Positions 1-6,957 are shown, counted from the first letter of the stretch. The stretch is DNA of 7,150 nt from Methanospirillum sp. (GCA_028679485.1 JAJRBL010000312.1:1-7150), one strand, 5' to 3'. Notes: generated from the sequence alone by a model not told the origin. Numbers and translations are program-made.

Positions 1-2
1 CA

Positions 3-134
3 CCATCCTGGATGGTAACCCCGGTTATTGCCCTCCTTATCGGTGCTGTTCTCATGGGAGTATGGATGATACCAGGGGAGGAATCCTTCCTTCAGGCCGT
101 GGCTGCGGAGATCGGGTTCGGAGGATCACCATGA
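3..134 (+). CDS. C-terminal end of a membrane antiporter-like subunit (NuoL/M/N, HyfF-like), partial
   Basis: Only the last 43 codons are in the window; the frame is open at the left edge and stops with TGA at 132-134. The peptide has one strongly hydrophobic segment (VIALLIGAVLMGVWM, inferred membrane helix) followed by a short polar tail ending GFGGSP. It sits directly upstream of a HycE/HyfG-like large subunit, and its stop overlaps that gene's start as ATGA, which points to translational coupling in one operon. In hyf and Ehr gene clusters this place is taken by HyfF or another Mrp/NuoN-type ion-translocating subunit, so that is the inferred identity. The visible sequence alone is too short to prove the family. 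Confidence 0.6.
   Translation, partial: PSWMVTPVIALLIGAVLMGVWMIPGEESFLQAVAAEIGFGGSP
120..124 (+). promoter_or_regulatory. Shine-Dalgarno site that fixes the large-subunit start
   Basis: GGAGG lies six bases before the ATG at 131. It supports starting the large subunit at 131, not at the ATG at 62, which has no such site and lies inside the upstream membrane gene. The site itself is within the last codons of that upstream gene. Confidence 0.7.
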
Positions 135-1687
135 TGACTCTGAATTCTGAAAAGGATAACATATCTGGTCTGCCTGACTCCTGGCTTATCCAAAAGGACC
201 GGACTGCCTGTTATTACCATGTTCCGGCAGATCAATTTACCGGGATCGTCACCACGTTAAAAGCCCTCGAATCACGGCTTGTCTCGATAATCGGCGAGGA
301 GGGGTTTTATGTACCGGATCTCTGCAGTATCAGTTACGTATTTGAATTGCTGGATACACCCCGGTACCTTGTCCTCGTACTCACCTGTCCTGAACCGGAA
401 TCCATAACAGGACTCTTCCCGGCGGCCAGTTTTTTCGAGAGGAAGATCTCAGACGGATTTGGGGTCAGGTTTTCCGGATCCGGCGATGAACGCAGGTTGT
501 TTCTCCATGAACCGTATCCCGAAGGATTTCACCCGATGAAGAAGGGATATGTCAACACCCCCGTGGTTGCAGCCGGAACACCCTGCCCGTTTCCGTTCCG
601 GGAGATGAAGGGGGAGAGTGTCTACCATATCCCGGTCGGCCCGGTTCATGCCGGTATAATTGAACCCGGGCATTTCAGGTTCAGCGTGATCGGGGAGACG
701 ATCATGAACCTGGAGGTACGGCTCGGGTATCTCCACCGGGGAATCGAGAAACTCATGGAAGGAAAGGATCCGGATGAGGGAGTCACTCTGGCTGAGTCGA
801 TCAGCGGGGATGAGTCTGCGGTCAATGCCTGCGGTTATGCCCTGGCTGTGGAACAGATCTGCATGATAACCGTTCCTGAACGGGCAGAGTATATCAGGGG
901 GATCATTCTTGAGCTTGAACGTTCGTACTCACTCGTCTCCGATCTCGCGGGTATGGTCACTGATATCGGCTTTCCGGTCGCTGCCAGCAGGCTGCTTGTA
1001 CTCAGGGAGGAACTACAGAGAGCATGCGACAGTCTCACCGGATCCCGGTTTTTAAAGGGGATTATCCGCATCGGAGGTGTATCCCGGGACTTTTCATCGG
1101 ATTCGCTCCTGATCCTGGATTCCCTTGCCGAAGAAACCGGGAAGAGACTGGAAGAGATAGTCAGTTGGATCTCTTCTGTTCCATCGGTCATCGATCGGTT
1201 CTCGACAACCGGTGTCATCAGGGAGACCCTCATCGATCCACTTGCATTATCCGGACCAGTTGCCCGGGCGAGCGGAAGGGTCCTGGATGTACGGGTGGAT
1301 CACCCGTACGGGATCTACCGGGATCAGATCATAAGCCCGGTCTCTGAACGGGCCGGTGATGTCCTTGCCCGTTTTAATCTGAAGAGCGAGGAGATTCTCG
1401 TCTCCCTGAACTTCATCAGGCAGCTCGTATCGGGGATTCCAACGGGACCGGTTCGCTGTGCGATAGCGATGCACGACGGGTTTGCCCTGGCAGGGATCGA
1501 ATCGCCGCGGGGAAGAACGATTCATTATGTCAGGATCAGGGATAGCAGGATAGAGCGGTACTTCGTGGCCACGGCCTCTTTCTCCAACTGGCAGGCGATT
1601 GAACATGCGGTGATGGGGAACATCGTGCCTGATTTCCCCCTGATAAATAAGAGTCTGAACCTGTCCTACTCAGGGACTGATGTATGA
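131..1687 (+). CDS. NuoCD/HycE-like large subunit of an Ehr-type complex, lacking all NiFe ligands
   Basis: A 518-residue protein resembling group-4 hydrogenase large subunits (HycE/HyfG) and fused NuoC-NuoD. Residues ~15-125 form the 30-kDa NuoC-like domain, with the family signature near residues 101-120 (FFERKISDGFG, then DERR). The NuoD-like domain begins near GPVHAG (170-175) and EPGHFRF (178-184) and includes YLHRGIEKLMEG. In true NiFe hydrogenases an ExxCGxC motif follows; here it reads ESISGDE, giving Ser225 and Glu228 in place of the two cysteines. At the C-terminus the DPCxSC motif reads NLSYSGTD, giving Ser512 and Gly515. All four nickel-iron ligands are therefore absent, as known for energy-converting-hydrogenase-related (Ehr) complexes and for complex I. 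It should lie on the cytoplasmic side, on the membrane arm, bound to the small subunit encoded next. Hydrogenase activity is not expected; the substrate, if any, cannot be read from the sequence. The start at 131 (or 134) is chosen by the ATGA overlap and GGAGG. Confidence 0.87.
   Translation: MMTLNSEKDNISGLPDSWLIQKDRTACYYHVPADQFTGIVTTLKALESRLVSIIGEEGFYVPDLCSISYVFELLDTPRYLVLVLTCPEPESITGLFPAASFFERKISDGFGVRFSGSGDERRLFLHEPYPEGFHPMKKGYVNTPVVAAGTPCPFPFREMKGESVYHIPVGPVHAGIIEPGHFRFSVIGETIMNLEVRLGYLHRGIEKLMEGKDPDEGVTLAESISGDESAVNACGYALAVEQICMITVPERAEYIRGIILELERSYSLVSDLAGMVTDIGFPVAASRLLVLREELQRACDSLTGSRFLKGIIRIGGVSRDFSSDSLLILDSLAEETGKRLEEIVSWISSVPSVIDRFSTTGVIRETLIDPLALSGPVARASGRVLDVRVDHPYGIYRDQIISPVSERAGDVLARFNLKSEEILVSLNFIRQLVSGIPTGPVRCAIAMHDGFALAGIESPRGRTIHYVRIRDSRIERYFVATASFSNWQAIEHAVMGNIVPDFPLINKSLNLSYSGTDV
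1289..1309. repeat. Perfect 9-bp inverted repeat inside the large-subunit gene
   Basis: GTACGGGTG, three bases GAT, then CACCCGTAC, a perfect 9-base-pair GC-rich dyad. It lies wholly in coding sequence (around residues VRVDHPYG) and could form an mRNA hairpin. It may be chance or a codon-driven coincidence; no function can be assigned. Confidence 0.6.
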
Positions 1688-1696
1688 GAGGTATCC

Positions 1697-2239
1697 ATGA
1701 ACATATTTTCTTCAGTTTTTAAAAGACCGGTCTGTAAAACGGCATCTCACGCTGACGATGCATTTGAACAGATCGGCCTTCAGACAAAAAAGGAGATCTC
1801 CCGTGTTTTCGGGAGAAGCCTCGCTATCCGTGAAGTGGATTGCGGAAGTGACAATGCCGCGGAGATAGAGCTCGGGAATCTCTCTGCTCCCCATTATGAC
1901 ATCGAACGGTTCGGAGTAACCTTCGTTGCATCACCGAGGCATGCAGATCTCCTCGCGGTCACCGGCGTGGTGACCCACGCCATGGCAACAGTATTGAAAA
2001 AAACCTATGAAGCGACTCCTGATCCAAAATTCGTGATTGCAATCGGTGACGATGCATGTACCGGGGGGATATACTTGGGAACCTATGCCGTTATCGGTCC
2101 CGTGGAAGAGGTTATCCCGGTTGACCTGAAGATCCTGGGAAATCCTCCGCGACCGGTCGAGATCCTGAGCGGGATCCTCTCGCTCATGAGATCAGCAGGG
2201 AAACCCAAATTTATGGATGGTGGCCCGGATTATGACTGA
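1697..2239 (+). CDS. NuoB/HyfI-like small subunit lacking all N2 cluster cysteines
   Basis: A 180-residue protein of the NuoB/HycG/HyfI family, the subunit that normally carries the proximal 4Fe-4S cluster (N2) next to the large subunit. The fold markers are clear: RYDAERFG-like YDIERFGV, ASPRHADLLAVTG (78-90), AIGDD..TGG (115-124), IPVDLKILGNPPRP (140-153). At each place where the family has a cluster cysteine there is another residue. GSCNGCE reads GSDNAAE (Asp52, Ala55), the cysteine of the GxC..xGG segment is Asp119, and GCPPRP is GNPPRP (Asn149). Cysteines occur only at 13, 49 and 121, out of register. It follows the large subunit by nine bases with a GAGAGG ribosome site (1686-1691), so it is cotranscribed. 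A ferredoxin-like HyfH/NuoI gene does not follow. Probably a structural partner in an Ehr-like complex; standard electron transfer is unlikely. Confidence 0.87.
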   Translation: MNIFSSVFKRPVCKTASHADDAFEQIGLQTKKEISRVFGRSLAIREVDCGSDNAAEIELGNLSAPHYDIERFGVTFVASPRHADLLAVTGVVTHAMATVLKKTYEATPDPKFVIAIGDDACTGGIYLGTYAVIGPVEEVIPVDLKILGNPPRPVEILSGILSLMRSAGKPKFMDGGPDYD

Positions 2240-2256
2240 TGAAATGCACTACGTAG

Positions 2257-2796
2257 TATAAGCCAAACATCGGTGATCTGATTACGGGTCTTGAGCATGT
2301 GGTAAGTACATCGATTCCCGGCCTTGCAGCAAAACCTATCATCGACCTTGATGTTGTGATAAACGATATGGCCCTGTTTCCGTCCATCATCGAATGCCTG
2401 GACCGTGCAGGATTTGAGTACGAAGGAGACCTTGGGGTCGAAGGGCGTGAAGCGTCCAGAAGGCGTTATGATGATGGATTCATGCCCTATCACCTGTATG
2501 TCTGTCCGAAAGACGGGAAAGGAGATCTGGAGTATATCACTTTCAGGGATTATCTTCGGTCACATCCTGATGCGGTCCGGGAATATGAGAAGATAAAAAA
2601 GGAGTCGGCCCATCAGTATCCACATGATATTGACCGGTATCAGAACGGAAAAAAGGATTTCATCGATATGGTCCTGGCAAAAACATGGTATCAGGACTAC
2701 ATCCGATATCCGTTCTTCTCTGGCATAAGTGCTCACCGGGAAAGTCTGAACAACCCATCGAGGAGATCAACGATTCGAACTCTCCGGTTTTGGTAG
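2257..2796 (+). pseudogene. GrpB-family (UPF0157) nucleotidyltransferase-like gene, 5'-truncated remnant
   Basis: The reading frame contains the GrpB family core LEHVVSTSIPGLAAKPIIDL followed by DVVI, and further on the conserved EGREASRRR, HLYVC and LxFRDYLRxHPDAVREYEKIK segments, ending DFIDMVLAKTW. The family usually starts ~25-30 residues before EHIGSTS; here the frame is cut by TAG at 2254-2256, and between that and the homology there is no ATG and no ribosome site. The first usable start is GTG at 2299, inside the conserved motif, without a Shine-Dalgarno sequence. The motif's glycine (GSTS, part of the nucleotidyltransferase-like GS...DxD signature) is valine, explained by one base change (GGA to GTA). 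After the usual end, ~32 residues of unmatched sequence follow. Best read as a decaying gene that lost its 5' end, fused just behind the small-subunit gene. GrpB proteins have no firmly known substrate. A shortened but expressed protein is not excluded. Confidence 0.72.
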
Positions 2797-2913
2797 CCTT
2801 GACTGCCATGATAACACTCCGGATAACCTGAGCATGCTATTGATGGGATCATACAGATTCCGTTTGCAAATCGTCATGATCAGAGATACAACGGTAACAA
2901 TAATAAGAGGTTC
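2797..2913. other. Non-coding junction between two gene remnants
   Basis: These 117 bases link the GrpB remnant to the RND remnant. Short open stretches are present (for instance a hydrophobic reading from 2831, SMLLMGSYRF) but none has a start with a ribosome site, and I could not match them with confidence to the missing part of either neighbour. It may be deletion-scarred sequence. Confidence 0.4.
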
Positions 2914-3222
2914 ATGATTCACCCCCTTTTTATCTCCAGTTCATCATCTTCTTTGGATGTCTTGAATCCCGTATTAGATCGAATTGGTTCTGCTATTATG
3001 GTATCTGGATTTGCAACCTTTTTCGGGTTCTCAGCATTGATCCTCTCTACCTTCCCAATTACTTCTGATTTCGGTCTTACGACCATTATTGCTGTGCTCT
3101 TCTCATTGATCGGAGCAATTGCGGTAATGCCTGCAATTCTCTCATTCGTTGATAAGATCGTTCATGGTGTGAAAGAATTAGAAGACGAGGTGCTGCACCA
3201 CCCTCACCCACCCCATCAATAA
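2914..3222 (+). pseudogene. C-terminal fragment of an RND/MMPL-type membrane transporter
   Basis: The 102-residue reading matches the last part of archaeal RND-superfamily exporters: RIGSAIMVSGFATFFGFSAL, then STFPITSDFGL, then a last hydrophobic helix containing FSLIGAIAVMPAILSFVD and a charged, His/Pro-rich tail. This corresponds to the final two membrane helices (TM11-12 region) of a protein that normally has about 700-900 residues and twelve helices. Upstream of residue ~20 the family similarity stops; the residues before it (a run of serines) do not look like the expected loop. No ribosome site precedes the ATG at 2914. The large N-terminal part with its periplasmic domains is missing from the window, so the fragment cannot transport. 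It is a remnant lying directly behind another broken gene, which suggests a shared deletion or rearrangement history. Confidence 0.75.
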
Positions 3223-3281
3223 TTTTCGTAACTCTTCAGGTTGTTGAACATGCTATACCGACAGTGGCAGTACGCCTCGTT

Positions 3282-3331
3282 CCCAGATTATCGGATGTTT
3301 CCGTATGAAATTCAATAAATTGATGATGAGA
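3282..3331. repeat. ~50-bp dispersed direct repeat, copy 1
   Basis: Shares a core (ATTATCGGATGTTTCCGTAT, then GAAATTCAATAAAT) with 7030-7079. The two copies differ by one base early on (CCCAGATT versus CCCAAATT) and by one extra T before TGATGATGAGAG; similarity fades on both sides. The core contains CGGA-TGTT-TCCG and TTTC-CGTAT-GAAA, both able to form small hairpins. No coding role is evident. It could be a mobile-element end, a non-autonomous element or a regulatory repeat. Confidence 0.8.
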
Positions 3332-3504
3332 GAGGCTGAATAGTTACCCGAATTTATAAAAATACCGCTCCCAAAGGGAATAATCGCTCCCCTCATTAAT
3401 AACCTAGAAGAGTGATCAAGATTTAAGAATTCCCTCTCAATATGCTTACCTATATATATGTAACTATAAGGGCGCTCTATTCCATTTATTTTTATAATGG
3501 ACTG

Positions 3505-3514
3505 TTAATATATA
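3505..3514 (+). promoter_or_regulatory. Candidate archaeal TATA box for the chemotaxis operon
   Basis: TTAATATATA lies about 50 bases before the receptor gene's start. With archaeal spacing of about 25 bases, transcription would begin near 3535, leaving a leader of about 30 bases. Other TATA-like runs at 3450-3459 and 3486-3496 are possible alternatives, so the exact box is inferred. Confidence 0.4.
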
Positions 3515-3521
3515 GACGTTG

Positions 3522-3542
3522 TATATGAAAATTACTCATATA
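3522..3542. promoter_or_regulatory. Perfect 7-bp dyad, candidate operator
   Basis: TATATGA, seven bases AAATTAC, then TCATATA: a perfect inverted repeat. It begins eight bases after the best TATA box and would span the predicted transcription start, a common position for an archaeal repressor site. It could alternatively fold as a weak leader hairpin. AT-rich composition raises the chance of coincidence. Confidence 0.4.
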
Positions 3543-3555
3543 ATGGTTATTTACT

Positions 3556-3561
3556 AGGTGA
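3556..3561 (+). promoter_or_regulatory. Ribosome binding site of the receptor gene
   Basis: AGGTGA ends one base before the first ATG (3563) and four bases before the second (3566). The spacing favours the second ATG as the real start, which would shorten the protein by one methionine. Confidence 0.55.
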
Positions 3562-3562
3562 A

Positions 3563-6391
3563 ATGATGACCGAAACATACTCTACCGGTATAATATCAGA
3601 GGATCCTTCATCTCTCAGAAGTATCATCGATTCAATCCCTGTTGCGACCCTTATCATAGGTCCGGAAGGACAATGTATCGATTGTAACAGAACAACACTC
3701 CAAATATTCGATACTAAAAACAGGGATGATATCGTAGGAAAACCTCCCGGGACACTATCACCGCCGAGACAGAGAAACGGAAAAGATACTGACTCTGAAA
3801 GCAGAAAGTATATCTCAAAGGCTCATCAGACCGGTTCAGCCACGTTTTATTTTGACCATATCACCCTGAAGGGGAGGATATTTCAGGCCAAGGTATTACT
3901 CAGCGAGATCTTCTATGAGGGTAAGCAATGCCTCATGACGACGATCACCGGTATGACCGGACAGGTCCGGCTTGAGGAGAATGAAGCGCTCATCCTCCAG
4001 AATCCCAGTGCTATTATCCAGCTCAACCCTGATCTCTCCATTTCTGAGGTGAATCCGGCATTCGTCCAGATGTCAGGATACAGAAGAGAGGAGTGGATTG
4101 GAAGGAATTTTAACGACTTCAAGATCGTTAAAAGGGAAGGGGCAACAATCGACGACGCGATGCGATCAAAGAACGTGGCGAAAGGGCAACTCGTAATAGA
4201 CTTCCCGACCGGGTTCCGGAACCTGGAATATACCCATATTCCGGTCTTTGATTCAGACGGGGAGATCATCAGGATTTATGCGGTGTTTTCAGATCTTACC
4301 GGTCTTGTCGAGAAGATCACCGAGTCTGAATCGCTGATAACAGAAAACCCGGCATCTATTCTCACAATGGATCTCAATGGGAAGATCCTCTCGGTTAACC
4401 CGCCTTTCCTTGCGGTATCACATCTTTCAAAGGAGAAGGTTCTCTCGATGCGGATACAGGAGTTCAATATCCTGGAACGGAGCGGAGTATCATTCCAGGA
4501 GGTACTCGCGACCAAAAAGACGGGGAAAGGGAGACTGGTTGTTGACTTCGGATATGCGGTAATGATATTTGACTGCACGTACATTCCGGTGATGGATGTG
4601 AATGGCGTCGTGACCAAGATGGTCTCGATGTATCTTGATGTTACCGACCAGGTCGGATATGTCGAGGAGATCCAGACCTTCATCAGGGAAAATCCCCATG
4701 CCATCATCACGGTGAATCCAGATCTGCGTATCACCGATGCCAATCCCGCATTCACGAAGATCATGGGATACCGTTACGAGGAGAGCACCAGGATGCGACT
4801 GACTGATATCAAGGTACTTGAGAGAACAGGTCAGTCAGCAGGTGATGCCCTTGCAAGCAAAAAACCAACGAAAGGAAGTATGGTTGTCGATGTACCTGCC
4901 GGCATAAGGCACCTCGATTACATCTATATCCCGATCCTCGACAAAAAAGGAGACGTAGTCCGTTTACTTGAAATCTTCTCAGACATGACTGCCATCAGGT
5001 CGATGGTACAATACCTGGAACAATCTGTCGAGTTGGTGGAAGAAAATATCAGTTCCCTGGCCCGGGGGGAGACCAACATCACCATCAGGGTACTTGATGC
5101 TGATGAACACTCTGTATCTGCGAAAAAGCAGTTTATCAAAATCGGGAACGCTGTCGAGACCGCCCGCAATGCGGTCACCAGACTTGTCACCGATTCGCAG
5201 ACCATTGCACAGGCCGCGATAGCCGGAGACATGAAGTACCGGTCAGACCCATCCGTTCACGAGGGAGATTACCGGGCGGTCATCGAAGGAATGAATAAGA
5301 CCCTTGATTCTATCGCCGTTCCCATCCGTGAATCCCTTAAGATCGCCGGATATTATGCTAATTATGACTTTTCGGTCAGATTTGATCAGAAGATAGACAT
5401 CAAAGGAGACTGGATCCCGTTCAGAGAGGCGCTTAATAATATCGGGATCCAGGTATCTGATGCCATCTCCCTCATCAACAAGAACATCAGTAATCTTGCA
5501 TCCAGTGCAGAAGAGACGAACGCAAGTATCGAGGAGGTTCTTGCCGGAGCCCAGCAGATTGCATCCAATGTAGGTATCGTCAGTCAGAATGCGGGACACA
5601 GTGAGAATGGAATCTCCCAGGTACTCAAGGCGATGGAAGATCTTAACGTAACGGTCGGTGCCGTCTCCCGGAAAGCCGAATCAGTATCAATAGCATCTGA
5701 TGAAGCCAATAAACTGGCAAAAGGAGGGATAGATCTCGCAAAACAATCTGAAAAGGCGATGAACGAGATCACCGTCTCCGCAGGTGAGGTCGGGTCGATT
5801 GTAACCGGAATCAACTCCCAGATGGATGAAATCGGCAAGATCGTAAGACTGATATCAGATATTGCAAACCAAACCAATCTCCTTGCCCTGAACGCAGCCA
5901 TCGAGGCAGCCCGGGCCGGTGAAGCAGGAAGGGGATTTGCGGTTGTAGCCGCAGAAGTCAAGTCTCTTGCCCAGGATTCACGGAAATCGGCGGAGAATAT
6001 CGAGGATATGATCGCCACCCTCCAGACCAAGGCGAAACTGGCGACCGAGGCGATGGGGAAAGCTACCAACGCCGTCCAGGAAGGAAGTTCTGCCCTGGAG
6101 CAGACCCTTTCTGCCTTCAATGAGATAGCACAGACCATCGAGGAGATTAACCAGAATACCGTTGAAGTCGCTTCAGCATCTGAAGAACAGGCAGCATCGG
6201 TTGAAGAGGTGACGGCAAGTATCCAGGAGGTCTCAAACCTCGTCCAGAATACCTCGCACGAAGCAGGAGATGCTGCTGCAGCAACAGAGGAGGCAAGCGC
6301 CTCTATCGACGAGGTTGGACGGATCATGAATGGTGTGGTAAGTATCGTAGAAAACATCTCCGGAGAGATGACAAAGTTCAAGGTAGCCTGA
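3563..6391 (+). CDS. Cytoplasmic methyl-accepting chemotaxis protein with four PAS domains and HAMP-like relay
   Basis: A 942-residue receptor with no signal peptide or membrane helix, so it is predicted to be cytoplasmic. PAS1 spans ~17-135 and has a C38xxC41 pair. PAS2, PAS3 and PAS4 (~140-255, 256-368, 370-480) are related repeats in exact 115-residue register (NPSA at 147, NPAS at 262, NPHA at 377), each ending in a D(L/V/M)T signature. Residues ~482-640 look like a poly-HAMP linker; [18 protein letters not shown] (567-584) is typical of HAMP-containing soluble receptors. The rest (~640-942) is the antiparallel MCP signalling coiled coil, with the highly conserved tip [20 protein letters not shown] at 781-800. 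By counting, each arm has about 22 heptads. Its role is to sense an internal signal, probably through PAS-bound ligand or cofactor, and control CheA through CheW, with Glu/Gln-rich helices as methylation targets. No C-terminal CheR-tethering pentapeptide is seen. It is cotranscribed with cheW. Confidence 0.93.
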   Translation: MMTETYSTGIISEDPSSLRSIIDSIPVATLIIGPEGQCIDCNRTTLQIFDTKNRDDIVGKPPGTLSPPRQRNGKDTDSESRKYISKAHQTGSATFYFDHITLKGRIFQAKVLLSEIFYEGKQCLMTTITGMTGQVRLEENEALILQNPSAIIQLNPDLSISEVNPAFVQMSGYRREEWIGRNFNDFKIVKREGATIDDAMRSKNVAKGQLVIDFPTGFRNLEYTHIPVFDSDGEIIRIYAVFSDLTGLVEKITESESLITENPASILTMDLNGKILSVNPPFLAVSHLSKEKVLSMRIQEFNILERSGVSFQEVLATKKTGKGRLVVDFGYAVMIFDCTYIPVMDVNGVVTKMVSMYLDVTDQVGYVEEIQTFIRENPHAIITVNPDLRITDANPAFTKIMGYRYEESTRMRLTDIKVLERTGQSAGDALASKKPTKGSMVVDVPAGIRHLDYIYIPILDKKGDVVRLLEIFSDMTAIRSMVQYLEQSVELVEENISSLARGETNITIRVLDADEHSVSAKKQFIKIGNAVETARNAVTRLVTDSQTIAQAAIAGDMKYRSDPSVHEGDYRAVIEGMNKTLDSIAVPIRESLKIAGYYANYDFSVRFDQKIDIKGDWIPFREALNNIGIQVSDAISLINKNISNLASSAEETNASIEEVLAGAQQIASNVGIVSQNAGHSENGISQVLKAMEDLNVTVGAVSRKAESVSIASDEANKLAKGGIDLAKQSEKAMNEITVSAGEVGSIVTGINSQMDEIGKIVRLISDIANQTNLLALNAAIEAARAGEAGRGFAVVAAEVKSLAQDSRKSAENIEDMIATLQTKAKLATEAMGKATNAVQEGSSALEQTLSAFNEIAQTIEEINQNTVEVASASEEQAASVEEVTASIQEVSNLVQNTSHEAGDAAAATEEASASIDEVGRIMNGVVSIVENISGEMTKFKVA

Positions 6392-6393
6392 AT

Positions 6394-6906
6394 ATGGGAG
6401 AAACTGATGTGAAACCCCGAAATGATGCACGAACGGCATCTTCGGGGCATGACGAAGATATCCAGGTAGTCGAGTTCCTCCTCAGCAACGAACGGTTTGC
6501 TATCAACCTGTTTGATGTCAAGGAGATTGTGGAGTACACCCGGATCACCCCTCTCCCGCGAAGTGCCCCGTATATCAGGGGGATTATCGATCTCAGGGGA
6601 GAGATCACAACCATCATCGATCTCAAGGAGAAGATGAGGATATCCGATTCCCGCATAAATCCCGAACAGTCACGGATCATCGTGATTGATAACTCGGTTA
6701 CTACCACTAAAACAGGAATTTTAGTGGACGACGTGACAACCGTGCTTTCAGTACCTCCTTCCCAGATCGAAAAAAAGACCTGTGAAGGGGATGATTCATC
6801 TTATATTCTTGGCATAATACGGCATAAACAGGGTGATCGGGATTCTGACAAGACTGATCTCATCATCTGGATAGACGTACCCGCAATTATCAGGGATATG
6901 GGTTAA
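6394..6906 (+). CDS. cheW: Chemotaxis coupling protein CheW
   Basis: A 170-residue CheW. The first ~20 residues are a polar, non-conserved extension; the CheW domain starts near DIQVVEFLL (22-30). It continues with the family landmarks FAINLFDVKEIVEY, ITPLPRSAPYIRGIIDLRGE (the core coupling motif, with Pro-x-x-x-x-Tyr-Ile-x-Gly), TTIIDLKEKM, and GILVDDVTTVLSVPPSQIE. It bridges the receptor tip to the kinase CheA in cytoplasmic arrays. The ATG is two bases behind the receptor stop, so the two are translated from one transcript and the pair is probably dedicated. An AAGGT at 6380-6384 serves the ATG at 6394; a GTG at 6409 preceded by GGGAG is an alternative start that would remove five residues outside the domain. 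CheA, CheB, CheR and CheY are not in the window, so the kinase must be encoded elsewhere. Confidence 0.93.
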   Translation: MGETDVKPRNDARTASSGHDEDIQVVEFLLSNERFAINLFDVKEIVEYTRITPLPRSAPYIRGIIDLRGEITTIIDLKEKMRISDSRINPEQSRIIVIDNSVTTTKTGILVDDVTTVLSVPPSQIEKKTCEGDDSSYILGIIRHKQGDRDSDKTDLIIWIDVPAIIRDMG

Positions 6907-6921
6907 TAATCAGACTTTATA

Positions 6922-6957
6922 ATCTCTCTCCTTGAGATCATCACCATTTTATTTCTC
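6922..6957 (+). terminator. Candidate transcription end after cheW
   Basis: A short stem ATCTC/GAGAT with a seven-base loop (6922-6938) is followed by the T-rich ATTTTATTTCT (6946-6956), about 15-50 bases after the cheW stop. Archaeal termination mainly needs the T-rich tract, so the stem may not matter. A second T-rich stretch lies at 7110-7133. Confidence 0.35.

Larger units (their letters stand above)
3223..3562. other. AT-rich intergenic region upstream of the chemotaxis operon
   Basis: A 340-base stretch with no supported gene. It holds, in order: one copy of a ~50-base repeat (3282-3331), a TATA-like AATTTATAAAAATA (3351-3364), the heptamer CGCTCCC twice (3366-3372 and 3385-3391) with a small TCCC-AAA-GGGA hairpin, further TATA-like boxes near 3450, 3486 and 3505, a short CCATT/AATGG dyad at 3482-3500, and a 7-7-7 dyad at 3522-3542. 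From about 3340 it is much richer in A+T than the coding parts of the window, as expected of a promoter region. Confidence 0.6.

Noticed and set aside
62..130. Start of the large subunit at ATG 62
   Set aside because: These 23 codons overlap the end of the upstream membrane gene in another frame, look non-conserved and Arg/Gly-rich, and lack a ribosome site; ATG 131 has GGAGG and an ATGA overlap.
2405..2596. Alternative plus-strand frame inside the GrpB remnant
   Set aside because: It overlaps the frame with clear GrpB homology and shows no family features.
3250..3318. Short 22-codon frame running into the first copy of the dispersed repeat (ends YRMFPYEIQ)
   Set aside because: The second copy encodes the same last residues only because the DNA is repeated; there is no ribosome site, and a one-base indel just after it suggests no coding constraint.
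3913..5599. Several minus-strand open frames opposite the PAS and HAMP regions
   Set aside because: All are shadows of the well-supported receptor frame, with no recognisable domains or ribosome sites.
5584..6450. Long open frame on the minus strand opposite the receptor signalling domain
   Set aside because: Its Ser/Ala-rich composition is the mirror of the Glu/Ala/Ser-rich coiled coil on the plus strand; it has no family features and covers a certain gene.
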